This document shows, one piece after another, positions 1-6,330 of a DNA stretch of 18,273 bases; position 1 is the stretch's first letter, and every line of letters starts with the position of its first letter. The notes under the pieces were generated by a model. It saw only the letters and a program-made list of their open reading frames with translations. It was not told the origin of the DNA and did not search any database. The stretch comes from Microcaldota archaeon (GTDB lineage Archaea; Micrarchaeota; Micrarchaeia; Burarchaeales; Fermentimicrarchaeaceae): assembly GCA_026396455.1 (NCBI GenBank), contig JAPLWT010000025.1, positions 1 through 18,273 of the forward strand, given 5' to 3'. Position numbers and translations under genes: made by a program.

Positions 1-257
1 TTCTTCTTCAGAATAAAAACTCTCATCACTGAATTATGGACTCTGTGGGCAATCTCCTGCTGGGTTTGTGCATAAAGCCCATAATTTTTAATCATAAGCT
101 GAAGAGTACTTTTTGTTGGGAAGTAACCAAAATCATTATGCATCTGCTTGCAATAATCAAGCAGTTCATTCCAGAGATTCTTTGCTAGCCAGAGGTGTTT
201 GTTCAGAAGCTCCTCCTGCTTCTTTGATGGATATATCCTGAATTTGTAGGCTCTCAT
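1..257 (-). CDS. tnpB: IS200/IS605-type TnpB (OrfB), N-terminal part, cut by window edge
   Basis: Translating the minus strand from the ATG at 257 gives an uninterrupted 85-codon frame that runs off the window. It begins MRAYKFRIYPSKKQEELLNK, the hallmark N-terminus of TnpB, followed by LWLAKNLWNELLDYC and a later QTQQEIAHRVHNSVMRVF stretch that fits the N-terminal helical part of the family. TnpB is an RNA-guided nuclease of IS200/IS605 and IS1341 elements and a relative of Cas12. Its RuvC and zinc-ribbon parts would lie outside the window, so neither activity nor intactness can be judged. A TATA-like TTTATAAA at 284-291 would place the transcript start within a few bases of the ATG, so translation is probably leaderless. 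No tnpA is visible. Confidence 0.9.
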   Translation of the reverse strand, partial: MRAYKFRIYPSKKQEELLNKHLWLAKNLWNELLDYCKQMHNDFGYFPTKSTLQLMIKNYGLYAQTQQEIAHRVHNSVMRVFILKK

Positions 258-274
258 AGACGTTATTTACGTCT
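258..274 (-). repeat. Perfect 6-bp hairpin directly before tnpB
   Basis: AGACGT at 258-263 and ACGTCT at 269-274 form a perfect inverted repeat around a 5-base loop, ending one base before the tnpB start codon. Small subterminal hairpins are recognised by the single-strand transposase of IS200/IS605 elements, so this may be part of the element's left end. It could also simply overlap the transcript start. Confidence 0.45.
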
Positions 275-283
275 GTTTTTCTC

Positions 284-291
284 TTTATAAA
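284..291 (-). promoter_or_regulatory. TATA box of tnpB
   Basis: TTTATAAA is centred about 30 bases upstream of the tnpB ATG. This is the spacing expected for an archaeal TATA box serving a nearly leaderless transcript. Confidence 0.5.
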
Positions 292-325
292 CCTCGTGGA
301 GGGGTAACTTTCCAGGTTCGCTTTC

Positions 326-350
326 ATCCCACCTCTAAAGAGTGTGGGAT
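326..350 (-). other. IS605 right-end / omega-RNA-like hairpin
   Basis: Read on the minus strand, ATCCCAC and GTGGGAT (344-350 and 326-332) pair as 7 bp, followed after one unpaired base by CTC/GAG. The loop region reads CTTTAG. Hairpins of this type with a CTTTAG-like apex are typical of the right end of IS200/IS605 elements, where they form the 3' part of the guide RNA. Here the hairpin lies before, not after, the visible tnpB and points the same way. It may be the relic end of another element or a left-end hairpin. A terminator for the inositol-phosphate synthase gene, which ends at 438, is an alternative. Confidence 0.45.
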
Positions 351-384
351 TTATCGCTCACTTTGTTAAATATGTGGCTTAGCT

Positions 385-402
385 AACTCCCTTTCCGGAG
401 TT
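385..402. repeat. Perfect 6-bp hairpin between ino1 and the tnpB region
   Basis: AACTCC at 385-390 pairs with GGAGTT at 397-402 across a 6-base loop. It lies 36 bases beyond the stop of the inositol-phosphate synthase gene. It could be a second stem of the same IS-derived structure as the hairpin at 326-350, or a transcript-end structure. No long T run follows it. Confidence 0.4.
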
Positions 403-437
403 TAATCAGTCAGGTAGCCCCAGTTTACTAAAGCTGC

Positions 438-1517
438 TCAGCGCTCCCTCTTCCCCTGGATGTATTCCTCAAGCATCTCCTTTGCGACATAATCCGGGTA
501 CTGTACCGGCGGAGCTTTGAAGAAATATGCTGAAGAGGCTATCAGCGCACCCGCTATCTTCCTGTCAAGGGCAAGCGCGCAGCACCTTATGGCATCGACC
601 ATTATACCTGCTGAAACAGATTTGTCGTCCACATCAAGCTTGACATCAAGCTTAACATCTATGTTGCCAAAGCTCCTGCCCTCGAACCTCATGCTTGCTA
701 TTTTCCTTGTTCCGAGCCAGGGCACATAGTCGCTCGGCCCTATCCTTATATTCTCATCAGTCAGTCTCTTCTCCTCCAAAACAGACTGCACAGTCTCCGT
801 CTTGCTTATCCTCTTGGACTTGAGCCTTTCCTCCTCAAGCAGATTTAGAAAATCGGTGTTGCCCCCGAAATTCAATTGGTACATTCTATCCAGAGCAGTC
901 CCCCTGTCTTTGAACAGCCTTGCCAGGGTCCTTGAGAGTATGGAGGCACCGAGCTGCCCCTTTACGTCATCTCCTAAAATGGGGAGCTTCTTCTCCTCAA
1001 ATTTCTTGGCGAAGTCTCCAGAAGCTAGGAATTCGGGTATGGCATTTATGAACCCGCAGCCTGCATCGAGCGCTGCCTGCGCGTAGAATCTGGAGGCATC
1101 ACAAGAACCCACGGGCAGGTAGTTTATGACTATCTGGGCTTTCGACCTCTTGATGACATCAGCAACATCAACCGGCTTCTGATTCTGGTCTATTGAAACT
1201 GCCTTCTTTAGGTAATCTCCCACCCCATCAAGCACGGGTCCCTTCTCAACCCACACATCTGACTTGGGAACTTCTGCAATCTTCACTGCATTATTCGGCT
1301 GCTGGAATATCGCCTTGCTCAACTCCTTCCCAACTTTTCTCCTGTCTACATCAAAAGCCGCCGCAAACTCTATGTCTGGGATTTTGTATCCGCCAAGGTC
1401 CACATGCAGTATGCCGGGTATCTCCTTCTCATCCCTGTCTCGGTAATATTCTATTGCTTGAACAAGGAAGGAGGAACAGTTCCCCACTCCAACCAGAGCC
1501 ACTCTTATCTTTTTCAA
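438..1517 (-). CDS. ino1: Myo-inositol-1-phosphate synthase
   Basis: The product (359 aa, the usual size for the short archaeal form) converts glucose 6-phosphate to L-myo-inositol 1-phosphate with NAD+. In archaea this supplies inositol for archaetidylinositol and related solutes. Residues 5-16 form the dinucleotide-binding turn GVGNCSS. FDVDRRKVGKELS (55-67), INYLPVGS (131-138), FINAIPEFLAS (156-166), the catalytic-region DDVKGQLGAS (183-192) and LNFGGNTDFLNL (215-226) all match the family. The start codon is TTG. No in-frame ATG or GTG exists close upstream, and MKKIRVALVG aligns with normal family N-termini. TTTATAAA near 1539-1547 places the transcript start at or next to the TTG, so the message is probably leaderless. 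It is transcribed away from the PadR-like gene and shows no operon partner. Confidence 0.93.
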   Translation of the reverse strand: MKKIRVALVGVGNCSSFLVQAIEYYRDRDEKEIPGILHVDLGGYKIPDIEFAAAFDVDRRKVGKELSKAIFQQPNNAVKIAEVPKSDVWVEKGPVLDGVGDYLKKAVSIDQNQKPVDVADVIKRSKAQIVINYLPVGSCDASRFYAQAALDAGCGFINAIPEFLASGDFAKKFEEKKLPILGDDVKGQLGASILSRTLARLFKDRGTALDRMYQLNFGGNTDFLNLLEEERLKSKRISKTETVQSVLEEKRLTDENIRIGPSDYVPWLGTRKIASMRFEGRSFGNIDVKLDVKLDVDDKSVSAGIMVDAIRCCALALDRKIAGALIASSAYFFKAPPVQYPDYVAKEMLEEYIQGKRER

Positions 1518-1591
1518 TTCACCACCATATTTTAATTTTTTATAAATATTTTATATAACTATATATATTTAAAGCTTTTATATATAAGCAT
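1518..1591. promoter_or_regulatory. Divergent promoter region, ino1 / padR-like gene
   Basis: These 74 bases are almost entirely A+T. Going left, TTTATAAA around 1539-1547 lies about 25 bases before the ino1 TTG. Going right, TATATATTTAAA around 1562-1573 lies about 20-28 bases before the ATG at 1592. Both genes therefore look leaderless. The regulator sits directly opposite ino1, so control of ino1 by it is possible, but no clear operator can be picked out of the AT-rich background. Confidence 0.6.
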
Positions 1592-1900
1592 ATGGAAGAA
1601 AGCAGGCCTATGCATAGGCTCAGAAAAGCCCTCACAAGAGGCAATCTGTGGCTTTATGTGCTCTCCAAACTGAGAAGGGGGAGGGTGTATGCCTACGGCC
1701 TTAGCAAGGATTTGGAGCTGGATTACGGCTGGAGCCATGGGCTTATAACCGGCTACGTGGTTCTCTACAAGCTCGAGGCTGAGGGACTGATATCATCCGA
1801 ATTCGAAGGGAGGAGAAAATACTACAAAATCACCAAGAAGGGAGTAAAGGAACTGATGAAAGCCAAGAGGTACCTCCATCAGCTATCAACCCGACTCTGA
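1592..1900 (+). CDS. PadR-like winged-helix transcriptional regulator
   Basis: This 102-aa protein is about the size of a compact PadR-family regulator. Residues 18-35 (NLWLYVLSKLRRGRVYAY) form the first helix and turn. A helix-turn-helix around 36-62 follows, then LYKLEAEGLISSEFEGRRKYYKITKKG (about 59-85) gives the typical recognition helix and beta wing. Proteins of this group bind operator DNA as dimers and often repress a neighbouring gene. No effector domain is present, so the inducing signal cannot be inferred. It is divergent from ino1 with a 74-base shared upstream region, making ino1 a candidate target. Its 3' end overlaps the convergent zinc-protein gene by 15 bases. A second Met at residue 7 could also be the start; the first fits a leaderless transcript better. 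Confidence 0.75.
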   Translation: MEESRPMHRLRKALTRGNLWLYVLSKLRRGRVYAYGLSKDLELDYGWSHGLITGYVVLYKLEAEGLISSEFEGRRKYYKITKKGVKELMKAKRYLHQLSTRL

Positions 1901-2536
1901 TTCTTTTTTTGTGCAATCCAAACACAGTATTGCGCCATCGCGCCTAACAAATTTTATAGCTTTCAGGAGCTTGCCGCATATCGCGCATCTCTCTTCTTTT
2001 GGGAATAGCTGGCTGTAGCAGACAGCACACAGGACGTTATCAGGAGTTCCGAATGGTTTTTCATAAATCTTGGAGCCACATGACGAGCATACAAGGAAAG
2101 GCCTTGTTCTCTCCACGCATATCTCGCAAACCGGTTTGTTATGCACGTATCTGACTTCATTCGGGGGCATCTCATTCTTGCAGGAAGAGCACACCACCAT
2201 ACGTGCACCAAAAGGTTTCAGATTCTGCTCCCTATAGCATTTTAGGCATACCTTCTTCCCCTTGGGATCTGTCACTGACGGGCCGACTATCTCCTTCTTG
2301 CACAACACGCATGTCCTGGCAATCCTCTCCTCTATGAAGACTTTGTCGCAGCACCCATTACATAAAATCTTTCCGTTATGCGTGGTGTACTCCCAGTGTG
2401 CCACTTGCCTGCCGCATCGCGAGCAGTTTTCAAACTGCCCGTACTGTATTGAACACTCCCGGCAGAACCATCTGTTGTCGAAGAGGACCCCCAGGGTTGG
2501 GTCAAACTGCTTCTGGCATATGGAGCACAATTCCAT
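1886..2536 (-). CDS. Six-module CxxC zinc protein (LIM/treble-clef-like repeats)
   Basis: This 216-aa protein consists almost wholly of zinc-binding repeats. Twelve CxxC motifs occur at residues 4/7, 25/28, 38/41, 59/62, 76/79, 97/100, 116/119, 137/140, 150/153, 170/173, 184/187 and 205/208. They pair into six modules of the form CxxC-x(16-17)-CxxC, with 17 residues between halves in five modules and 16 in one. Each module should hold one zinc ion. The pattern resembles LIM or double zinc-ribbon repeats, which usually mediate protein or nucleic-acid contacts, but no catalytic motif, signal peptide or membrane segment is visible, so no specific function is assigned. It lies 53 bases downstream of the RuBisCO gene on the same strand; TATA-like sequence around 2557-2574 suggests its own promoter. 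Confidence 0.8.
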   Translation of the reverse strand: MELCSICQKQFDPTLGVLFDNRWFCRECSIQYGQFENCSRCGRQVAHWEYTTHNGKILCNGCCDKVFIEERIARTCVLCKKEIVGPSVTDPKGKKVCLKCYREQNLKPFGARMVVCSSCKNEMPPNEVRYVHNKPVCEICVERTRPFLVCSSCGSKIYEKPFGTPDNVLCAVCYSQLFPKEERCAICGKLLKAIKFVRRDGAILCLDCTKKESESG

Positions 2537-2589
2537 GGATATGATTAGAGCGTAAATAGTATAATAGTGTATAAGTTACTGGCAATATA

Positions 2590-3825
2590 CTATGCCCATT
2601 TTTTCAGCGCAGCTCTCAGCTCTTCGTGAGATTCTGCGTATTTTGCGAGCGATATTCCCTTCAAAGCAGCATCCAAGGATTGCCTTATGGCCTTGGCACC
2701 AGCTGCAGGGCTTTGCGGATGGCCCCAGAGGCCTCCGCCGAAGTTTATTATGAGGTCGTTTCCAAGAGCATTATATAATTTTGGAACAAGCCCGGGGTGT
2801 AACCCACCGGAAGCTATGGGCATGACTCTCTTCATTCCATAGAGATCGGATTTTAGGAATTCGTTCAGCTTTGAAACGTCCTCCTTGCCTCCCTCCATCT
2901 TGCCGAATACCGTTCCAGTATGCAGAGCGCTCACCCCAACCAGCCTCGAGCACTTTGCTATCACCATCATGGATATGCCATGTTTCTTGTTTCGGGTGAG
3001 AGCCGCGTGCATCGCCCGGTGACCATGCACTATCCTGCCGAAGTTCTGCTTCCGGATATATTGCAGTGCAGACCATCCCACGGTGAGCACATCAACCATT
3101 ATGCATCTTCCCCCAAGTTCCTTGACTAGCTCAGCACGCTCTAGCATTTTGTCCAGAGGTCCCGTTATGTTCGGCGCGTAGATAACCCTCCTTCCTTCTT
3201 CCGAATATATTCGGTCAACAACCCCGAGCATTCTTTGTGCTCTCTCCTCAAATTTGTTGAATTTCATTGAAGCCAGATTCTCGTCGTCCTTAGCCCAGTC
3301 GATTCCATTTGAGTAGATGACATGCGCCTGAACCTCCATCTCTTTTGGAGTGAGACCCAACTTTGGCTTGAATATCGTTCCGAGCAGCGGCCTGTCGTAT
3401 ACTCGGGTTATTTTCCTAACATCCTCCAAGCCTAGCTCTGGACCTTGGAAGGACCTCACAAGCCCTTTTGTGAACTCGATATCAAGCAGCCTGAGGTTCT
3501 TTATTGCCTTCATCCCGAATATGTTGCCGGCAACAGAGCTGAGTATTTGTGATAGATTTCCCTTCTCAAAAAGTTCTTCGGGGTAAGCAACCTTCACGAT
3601 GTTGTTCCTTATGCTGAACACCTTTGCTCCGAGTTTTCTTACTCTATCGGACATGGTTGCAACTTCAGTCCAGGTGCCTATGGAACTCTCGGCAGCTATT
3701 TCCTCCGCAGCTTTCGTGAGAGTTACTCCGAGAGATGGTTCAAGATAGAACGAGCATACCACATCATTTTCAGTTGGCTTGTACTTGAGGTCGATATAAC
3801 CCATCACACCACTCTTATTTAGCAT
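2590..3825 (-). CDS. rbcL: Form III ribulose-1,5-bisphosphate carboxylase (RuBisCO)
   Basis: Form III enzymes act in the archaeal AMP pathway, taking ribulose 1,5-bisphosphate made from nucleotides to 3-phosphoglycerate. All recognisable active-site residues are present: E46, T51 and W52 in AAESSIGTWT; N101 in VAGNIFGMK; K153 and K155 in FKPKLG; the carbamylated lysine K179 with D181 and E182 in AKDDEN; H269 and R270 in GHRAMHA; H302; loop-6 K309 in GTVFGKMEGG; S339 in ASGGLHPG; and FGGG at 362-365. GGLHPG and GHPQSPAAGAKAIRQ point to form III rather than form I or II; the subtype is uncertain. At 411 aa it is somewhat short for the family. The first ATG is used here, but TTTAAAT at 3838-3844 predicts a transcript start near 3816, which would favour the ATG at 3804, preceded by a GGTG site. 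Confidence 0.95.
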   Translation of the reverse strand: MLNKSGVMGYIDLKYKPTENDVVCSFYLEPSLGVTLTKAAEEIAAESSIGTWTEVATMSDRVRKLGAKVFSIRNNIVKVAYPEELFEKGNLSQILSSVAGNIFGMKAIKNLRLLDIEFTKGLVRSFQGPELGLEDVRKITRVYDRPLLGTIFKPKLGLTPKEMEVQAHVIYSNGIDWAKDDENLASMKFNKFEERAQRMLGVVDRIYSEEGRRVIYAPNITGPLDKMLERAELVKELGGRCIMVDVLTVGWSALQYIRKQNFGRIVHGHRAMHAALTRNKKHGISMMVIAKCSRLVGVSALHTGTVFGKMEGGKEDVSKLNEFLKSDLYGMKRVMPIASGGLHPGLVPKLYNALGNDLIINFGGGLWGHPQSPAAGAKAIRQSLDAALKGISLAKYAESHEELRAALKKWA

Positions 3826-3877
3826 GGTAAAGTGAGATATTTAAAGATAACCGAATATATCTTAATGGGGTGATAGT
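3826..3877. promoter_or_regulatory. Divergent promoter, RuBisCO / histone-fold gene
   Basis: This 52-base gap has one strong TATA-like sequence, ATATTTAAAG at 3837-3846, whose TTTAAA core is palindromic. Twenty-five bases to the right fall near 3867, just at the ribosome binding site GGGGTGAT (3867-3874) of the gene starting at 3878. Twenty-five bases to the left fall near 3816. AGATAT (3835-3840) and ATATCT (3857-3862) form an inverted repeat 16 bases apart. Confidence 0.5.
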
Positions 3878-4261
3878 GTGGGAGAGGGAGAACAAGTTGC
3901 TGCAAGTGAGATTGACGAATCAAAGGACGAGGAAGAGTTGGAGAAGCTTGAGCTTCCATTCCCAAATGCCAGAGTTGTCAGGATTCTTAAGAAGAATTTC
4001 CAGAAGGAGCATCAGATAAGGAGAGATGTCAAGATAGCCTCAAATGACCTAATGGGCAAGATTCTTGAGGACATTGCGAAGGCTATGGATAACGAGGAGT
4101 TCTACACCCTTTCCATAGAGCATTTCAACAAAGCTTCAAGGAAATACAGGAATGTTGATTTGCAGGCTAAGCGATTTGAGAGGATAAAGCAGCTTCTTAT
4201 GAAGCAGAGAGCCGAGCTTGAGGAAGTAATAATGGAGATGGAGAAGTTCAACGAGTATTGA
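3878..4261 (+). CDS. Histone-fold DNA-binding protein with coiled-coil tail
   Basis: The 127-aa product has three parts. Residues 1-24 form an acidic tail rich in Glu and Asp. Residues 25-92 fit a histone fold: ELPFPNARVVRILKK aligns with the start of archaeal histones, the long central helix is about 50-73, and the last helix is TLSIEHFNKASRKYR (77-91). Residues 94-125 are a charged heptad-like helix ending EELEEVIMEMEKF-like, probably a coiled coil. The fold indicates DNA binding as a dimer; the extra helix suggests further oligomerisation or a partner. Classic archaeal histones are about 65-70 aa and lack both tails. The start is GTG, set by GGGGTGAT three bases upstream. It is divergent from RuBisCO and its 3' end overlaps the convergent ksgA by 14 bases. 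A CBF/NF-Y-like transcription factor is the alternative reading. Confidence 0.75.
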   Translation: MGEGEQVAASEIDESKDEEELEKLELPFPNARVVRILKKNFQKEHQIRRDVKIASNDLMGKILEDIAKAMDNEEFYTLSIEHFNKASRKYRNVDLQAKRFERIKQLLMKQRAELEEVIMEMEKFNEY

Positions 4262-5057
4262 TGATGCCTTTAAGTTTCTCATTTTCCACAAGCTCCAGTA
4301 CTTCTTTCTGTGTCAGGGAGACCACTCTCCTTTCCTTGAAAGGAATCGAGCCTATAAGCTCCCTAAGATTTTTCTTTTCTGTCTTCAATTTGCGCGATGA
4401 GCTGAGCAATGAACTCCTCACGGTCTTGTTCTTATGCTGGAAGAGCAGATTTATCAGCTCTTTGGACGTTTCATCAACTCCATGCTCATGTGGTTTCAGA
4501 AGGACTATCGCGGAGTTGACCTTGGGGACTGGCATGAAACAGTTCCTTGGCACTCTCTGCAAGAACTTCATCTCAAAGCTAAGCTGGCTCATCACTGAGA
4601 GGCGAGAGTAGTCTGATGTGCCTGGCTTGGCAAGCATCCTTCTTGCAAACTCCTCCTGGTAGCACAGCACCGCCCTCTCAAATTCCATTTCCGCTATTTT
4701 GAATGTCAGCGGGGAGGATATGGAGTAGGGAACATTGGATACGACCACCTGCGCGCTCTTCACATCATACTTGAGGAAGTCGGCCTCAACAACCTCGACA
4801 TCTGGGAGCGAGCTTCTCAGTATTTTCACGAGACGAGGATCCTTCTCGACTGCAATTACTCTCCTGGCCCTCTCTGCAAGAGCGCGCGTCAGGAAGCCAA
4901 GTCCAGCCCCTATTTCAAGAACTTCCTTTCCATCTGCTTCCGCGTACTCCACCTCTTTTTGTATGATTCTATCATCTACAAGAAAGCTCTGGCTAAGCCT
5001 CTTGTTTGGCGAGATGGCGTACCTCTCAAGGATTGATCGGAGCTCATCCCTGAGCAT
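4248..5057 (-). CDS. ksgA: 16S rRNA dimethyladenosine transferase KsgA/Dim1
   Basis: The enzyme dimethylates two adjacent adenines in the 3' helix of 16S rRNA during small-subunit assembly, using S-adenosylmethionine. Visible motifs are the N-terminal NKRLSQSFLVD (18-28), the SAM-binding EIGAGLGFLT (48-57), the acidic residue E71 in VEKD, EADF (91-94) and the catalytic NVPYSISSP (108-116, the N-x-P-Y signature). At 269 aa it is full length. The ATG at 5057 lies inside the end of the DUF655 gene, with a 14-base overlap, so translation is probably coupled. It is the last gene of the rpl21e-rpoF-DUF655-ksgA operon, a gene order conserved in many archaea. Confidence 0.96.
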   Translation of the reverse strand: MLRDELRSILERYAISPNKRLSQSFLVDDRIIQKEVEYAEADGKEVLEIGAGLGFLTRALAERARRVIAVEKDPRLVKILRSSLPDVEVVEADFLKYDVKSAQVVVSNVPYSISSPLTFKIAEMEFERAVLCYQEEFARRMLAKPGTSDYSRLSVMSQLSFEMKFLQRVPRNCFMPVPKVNSAIVLLKPHEHGVDETSKELINLLFQHKNKTVRSSLLSSSRKLKTEKKNLRELIGSIPFKERRVVSLTQKEVLELVENEKLKGIINTR

Positions 5058-5643
5058 TGAACTGACCCTCTTCCTTCTGGAATGGCGGCCTAGTTAGAAT
5101 GTAGTACTTGGACTTCCCGGTCAGCTCCTCAAGTATCCTGTCTGAAATCACCTTTGATGCGTCTGGCAGTAGTGCAACTCTCTTGTTCATATCGGCAAGG
5201 TTCTCGAAGGGCTTCTTCTCCCTCTCTTCCAGTATGTCCTTCATGTGTTTCTTGCCGACTCCGGGCAATAGCTCAAGCTGGTGCAACCTTATGTTTATAG
5301 GGCCGCATTTGTTGAAGAAACTCACGAAATAGGGCTCCTTCTCCATTATGATTCTCTTCAGGGCCCTCTCCAGTTCAGACCTAGCCGAAGAAGTCAGATC
5401 AAAATAGCCTATCCTGCTCTTTATGTGGTCGACCTTGTCCCTTGGACCCTTGCCTATGTATATCTTATCCCCGACAGCCAGGACAGTCCCAATCTTTGGC
5501 GTAACTTCCAGTAGCGTGAAGTAATCCTCGCCCACAATCTGAGCGATGGGCTCCCTCCTCACGTCTGTCGACTTCCCGTAAGGGAGCGAATCTATCACTA
5601 CTGCATACTCTTCCATACCTATTCTCATTCGCAAGACCTTCAC
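5044..5643 (-). CDS. DUF655 family protein (putative RNA/DNA-binding, helix-hairpin-helix)
   Basis: This is the archaeal DUF655 protein normally found between rpoF and ksgA. Residues 11-70 form a beta-rich, OB-like part (EYAVVIDSLPYGK, then VLAVGDKIYIGKG). Residues 123-155 hold a helix-hairpin-helix (LELLPGVGKKHMKDILEER), a non-sequence-specific nucleic-acid binding motif. Its conserved position suggests a role in RNA processing, ribosome biogenesis or transcription; the precise role is not known. The GTG start overlaps the rpoF stop codon as GTGA (5640-5643), indicating translational coupling. Family members often begin at a sequence like MEEYAVV, so the ATG at residue 10 is an alternative start. 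Confidence 0.88.
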   Translation of the reverse strand: MKVLRMRIGMEEYAVVIDSLPYGKSTDVRREPIAQIVGEDYFTLLEVTPKIGTVLAVGDKIYIGKGPRDKVDHIKSRIGYFDLTSSARSELERALKRIIMEKEPYFVSFFNKCGPINIRLHQLELLPGVGKKHMKDILEEREKKPFENLADMNKRVALLPDASKVISDRILEELTGKSKYYILTRPPFQKEEGQFNAQG

Positions 5644-5975
5644 ACGTATTTCTTAACAATTTTAAGCACTTCCTCAATCTCTGCCGAGGTCAAAGAATAC
5701 CTCTCATTTGCAAATATTAAACGAAGTTGGTCAGCATTCTTCGGGAGTATGTCGGCAATCTTCACGGCAACAGCGGGCTTGATCTTGTCCATCTTCTGAA
5801 GTTCCTCTATAAGCTCAACTGCTTTCTTCTTGCTAAGCTTTGCATATTTCTGGGCATAGGCCAGGGTGGTCTGCTGCTCGAATCCCAGCTCCCCCTCCTC
5901 CTTCCTCTTCTCAAGCACCTCTGCAACCTCGGTGAGCGTTGCAGGTCTGTTGGATATAACCGATTTCTCAATCAT
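5640..5975 (-). CDS. rpoF: DNA-directed RNA polymerase subunit F (Rpo4/Rpb4)
   Basis: The 111-aa protein matches archaeal Rpo4, which joins Rpo7 (subunit E) to make the RNA polymerase stalk that helps open promoters and contacts emerging RNA. The TLTEVAEVLEKRKEEGELGFEQQ start (14-36), the helical YAKLSKKKAVELIEEL (44-59) and the terminal helical bundle ADQLRLIFANERYSLTSAEIEEVLKIV (80-106) are typical. The gene follows rpl21e after 9 bases and shares four bases with the DUF655 gene. Position and length agree with the conserved archaeal L21e-Rpo4-DUF655-KsgA cluster. Confidence 0.94.
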   Translation of the reverse strand: MIEKSVISNRPATLTEVAEVLEKRKEEGELGFEQQTTLAYAQKYAKLSKKKAVELIEELQKMDKIKPAVAVKIADILPKNADQLRLIFANERYSLTSAEIEEVLKIVKKYV

Positions 5976-5984
5976 AAGGATACC

Positions 5985-6263
5985 TCATTTCTTCAGGTGC
6001 AACCCAGGTATTATTATCTTTTTCTTTGAGTTGCCAACCTTTATTTCAACCATGTAGGCTTTGCCTCTCATGCCTACTATTATACCATGCCGTCCTCTGT
6101 AGCGCGGGTGCGGCAGACCTTCCTGCGAAGGCGCCAAGTTTATGCACACCTTGTCTCCAACGCTGAAGCTACTCAGAAGCCTCCTCATCGGGAGCGTCCC
6201 TTTTCTGGCTCTCTTCCTAAGGAGCCTAGTCCTTTTTGAAAATTTTCCTTTAGACCGTTTCAT
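5985..6263 (-). CDS. rpl21e: Large-subunit ribosomal protein L21e
   Basis: This basic 92-aa protein belongs to the archaeal/eukaryotic L21e family of the 50S subunit. It opens MKRSKGKFSKRTRLLRKRAR, continues with the SH3-like core GDKVCINLAPSQEGLPHPRYRGRHG and ends in a lysine-rich IIIPGLHLKK. A longer frame extends to 6377, but its first 38 codons do not resemble the family and cross the TBP gene. The ATG at 6263 has a GGGAGG site on its 5' side, so that start is chosen. It is the first gene of the rpl21e-rpoF-DUF655-ksgA operon and is divergent from the TBP-like gene. Confidence 0.95.
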   Translation of the reverse strand: MKRSKGKFSKRTRLLRKRARKGTLPMRRLLSSFSVGDKVCINLAPSQEGLPHPRYRGRHGIIVGMRGKAYMVEIKVGNSKKKIIIPGLHLKK

Positions 6264-6330
6264 GTGTTCCCTCCCTGAACTGCTTAAACTATTTAAATAT
6301 CTATGTTTATAAATAAATAGGTGGTCGCCG
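6264..6330. promoter_or_regulatory. Divergent promoter, rpl21e operon / tbp
   Basis: There are two TATA-like boxes: ATTTAAAT at 6291-6298 and TTTATAAA at 6306-6313. Normal spacing of about 25 bases assigns the left box to tbp (transcript start near 6321, just at AGGTGGTC) and the right box to rpl21e (transcript start near 6284, leaving a short leader with GGGAGG). The two promoters would then be interleaved, so only one could be occupied at a time. Confidence 0.5.

Noticed and set aside
1518..1591. AT-rich stretch as a replication origin
   Set aside because: It is short, holds divergent TATA boxes that explain its composition, and has no repeated origin-box motif or Orc1/Cdc6 gene nearby.
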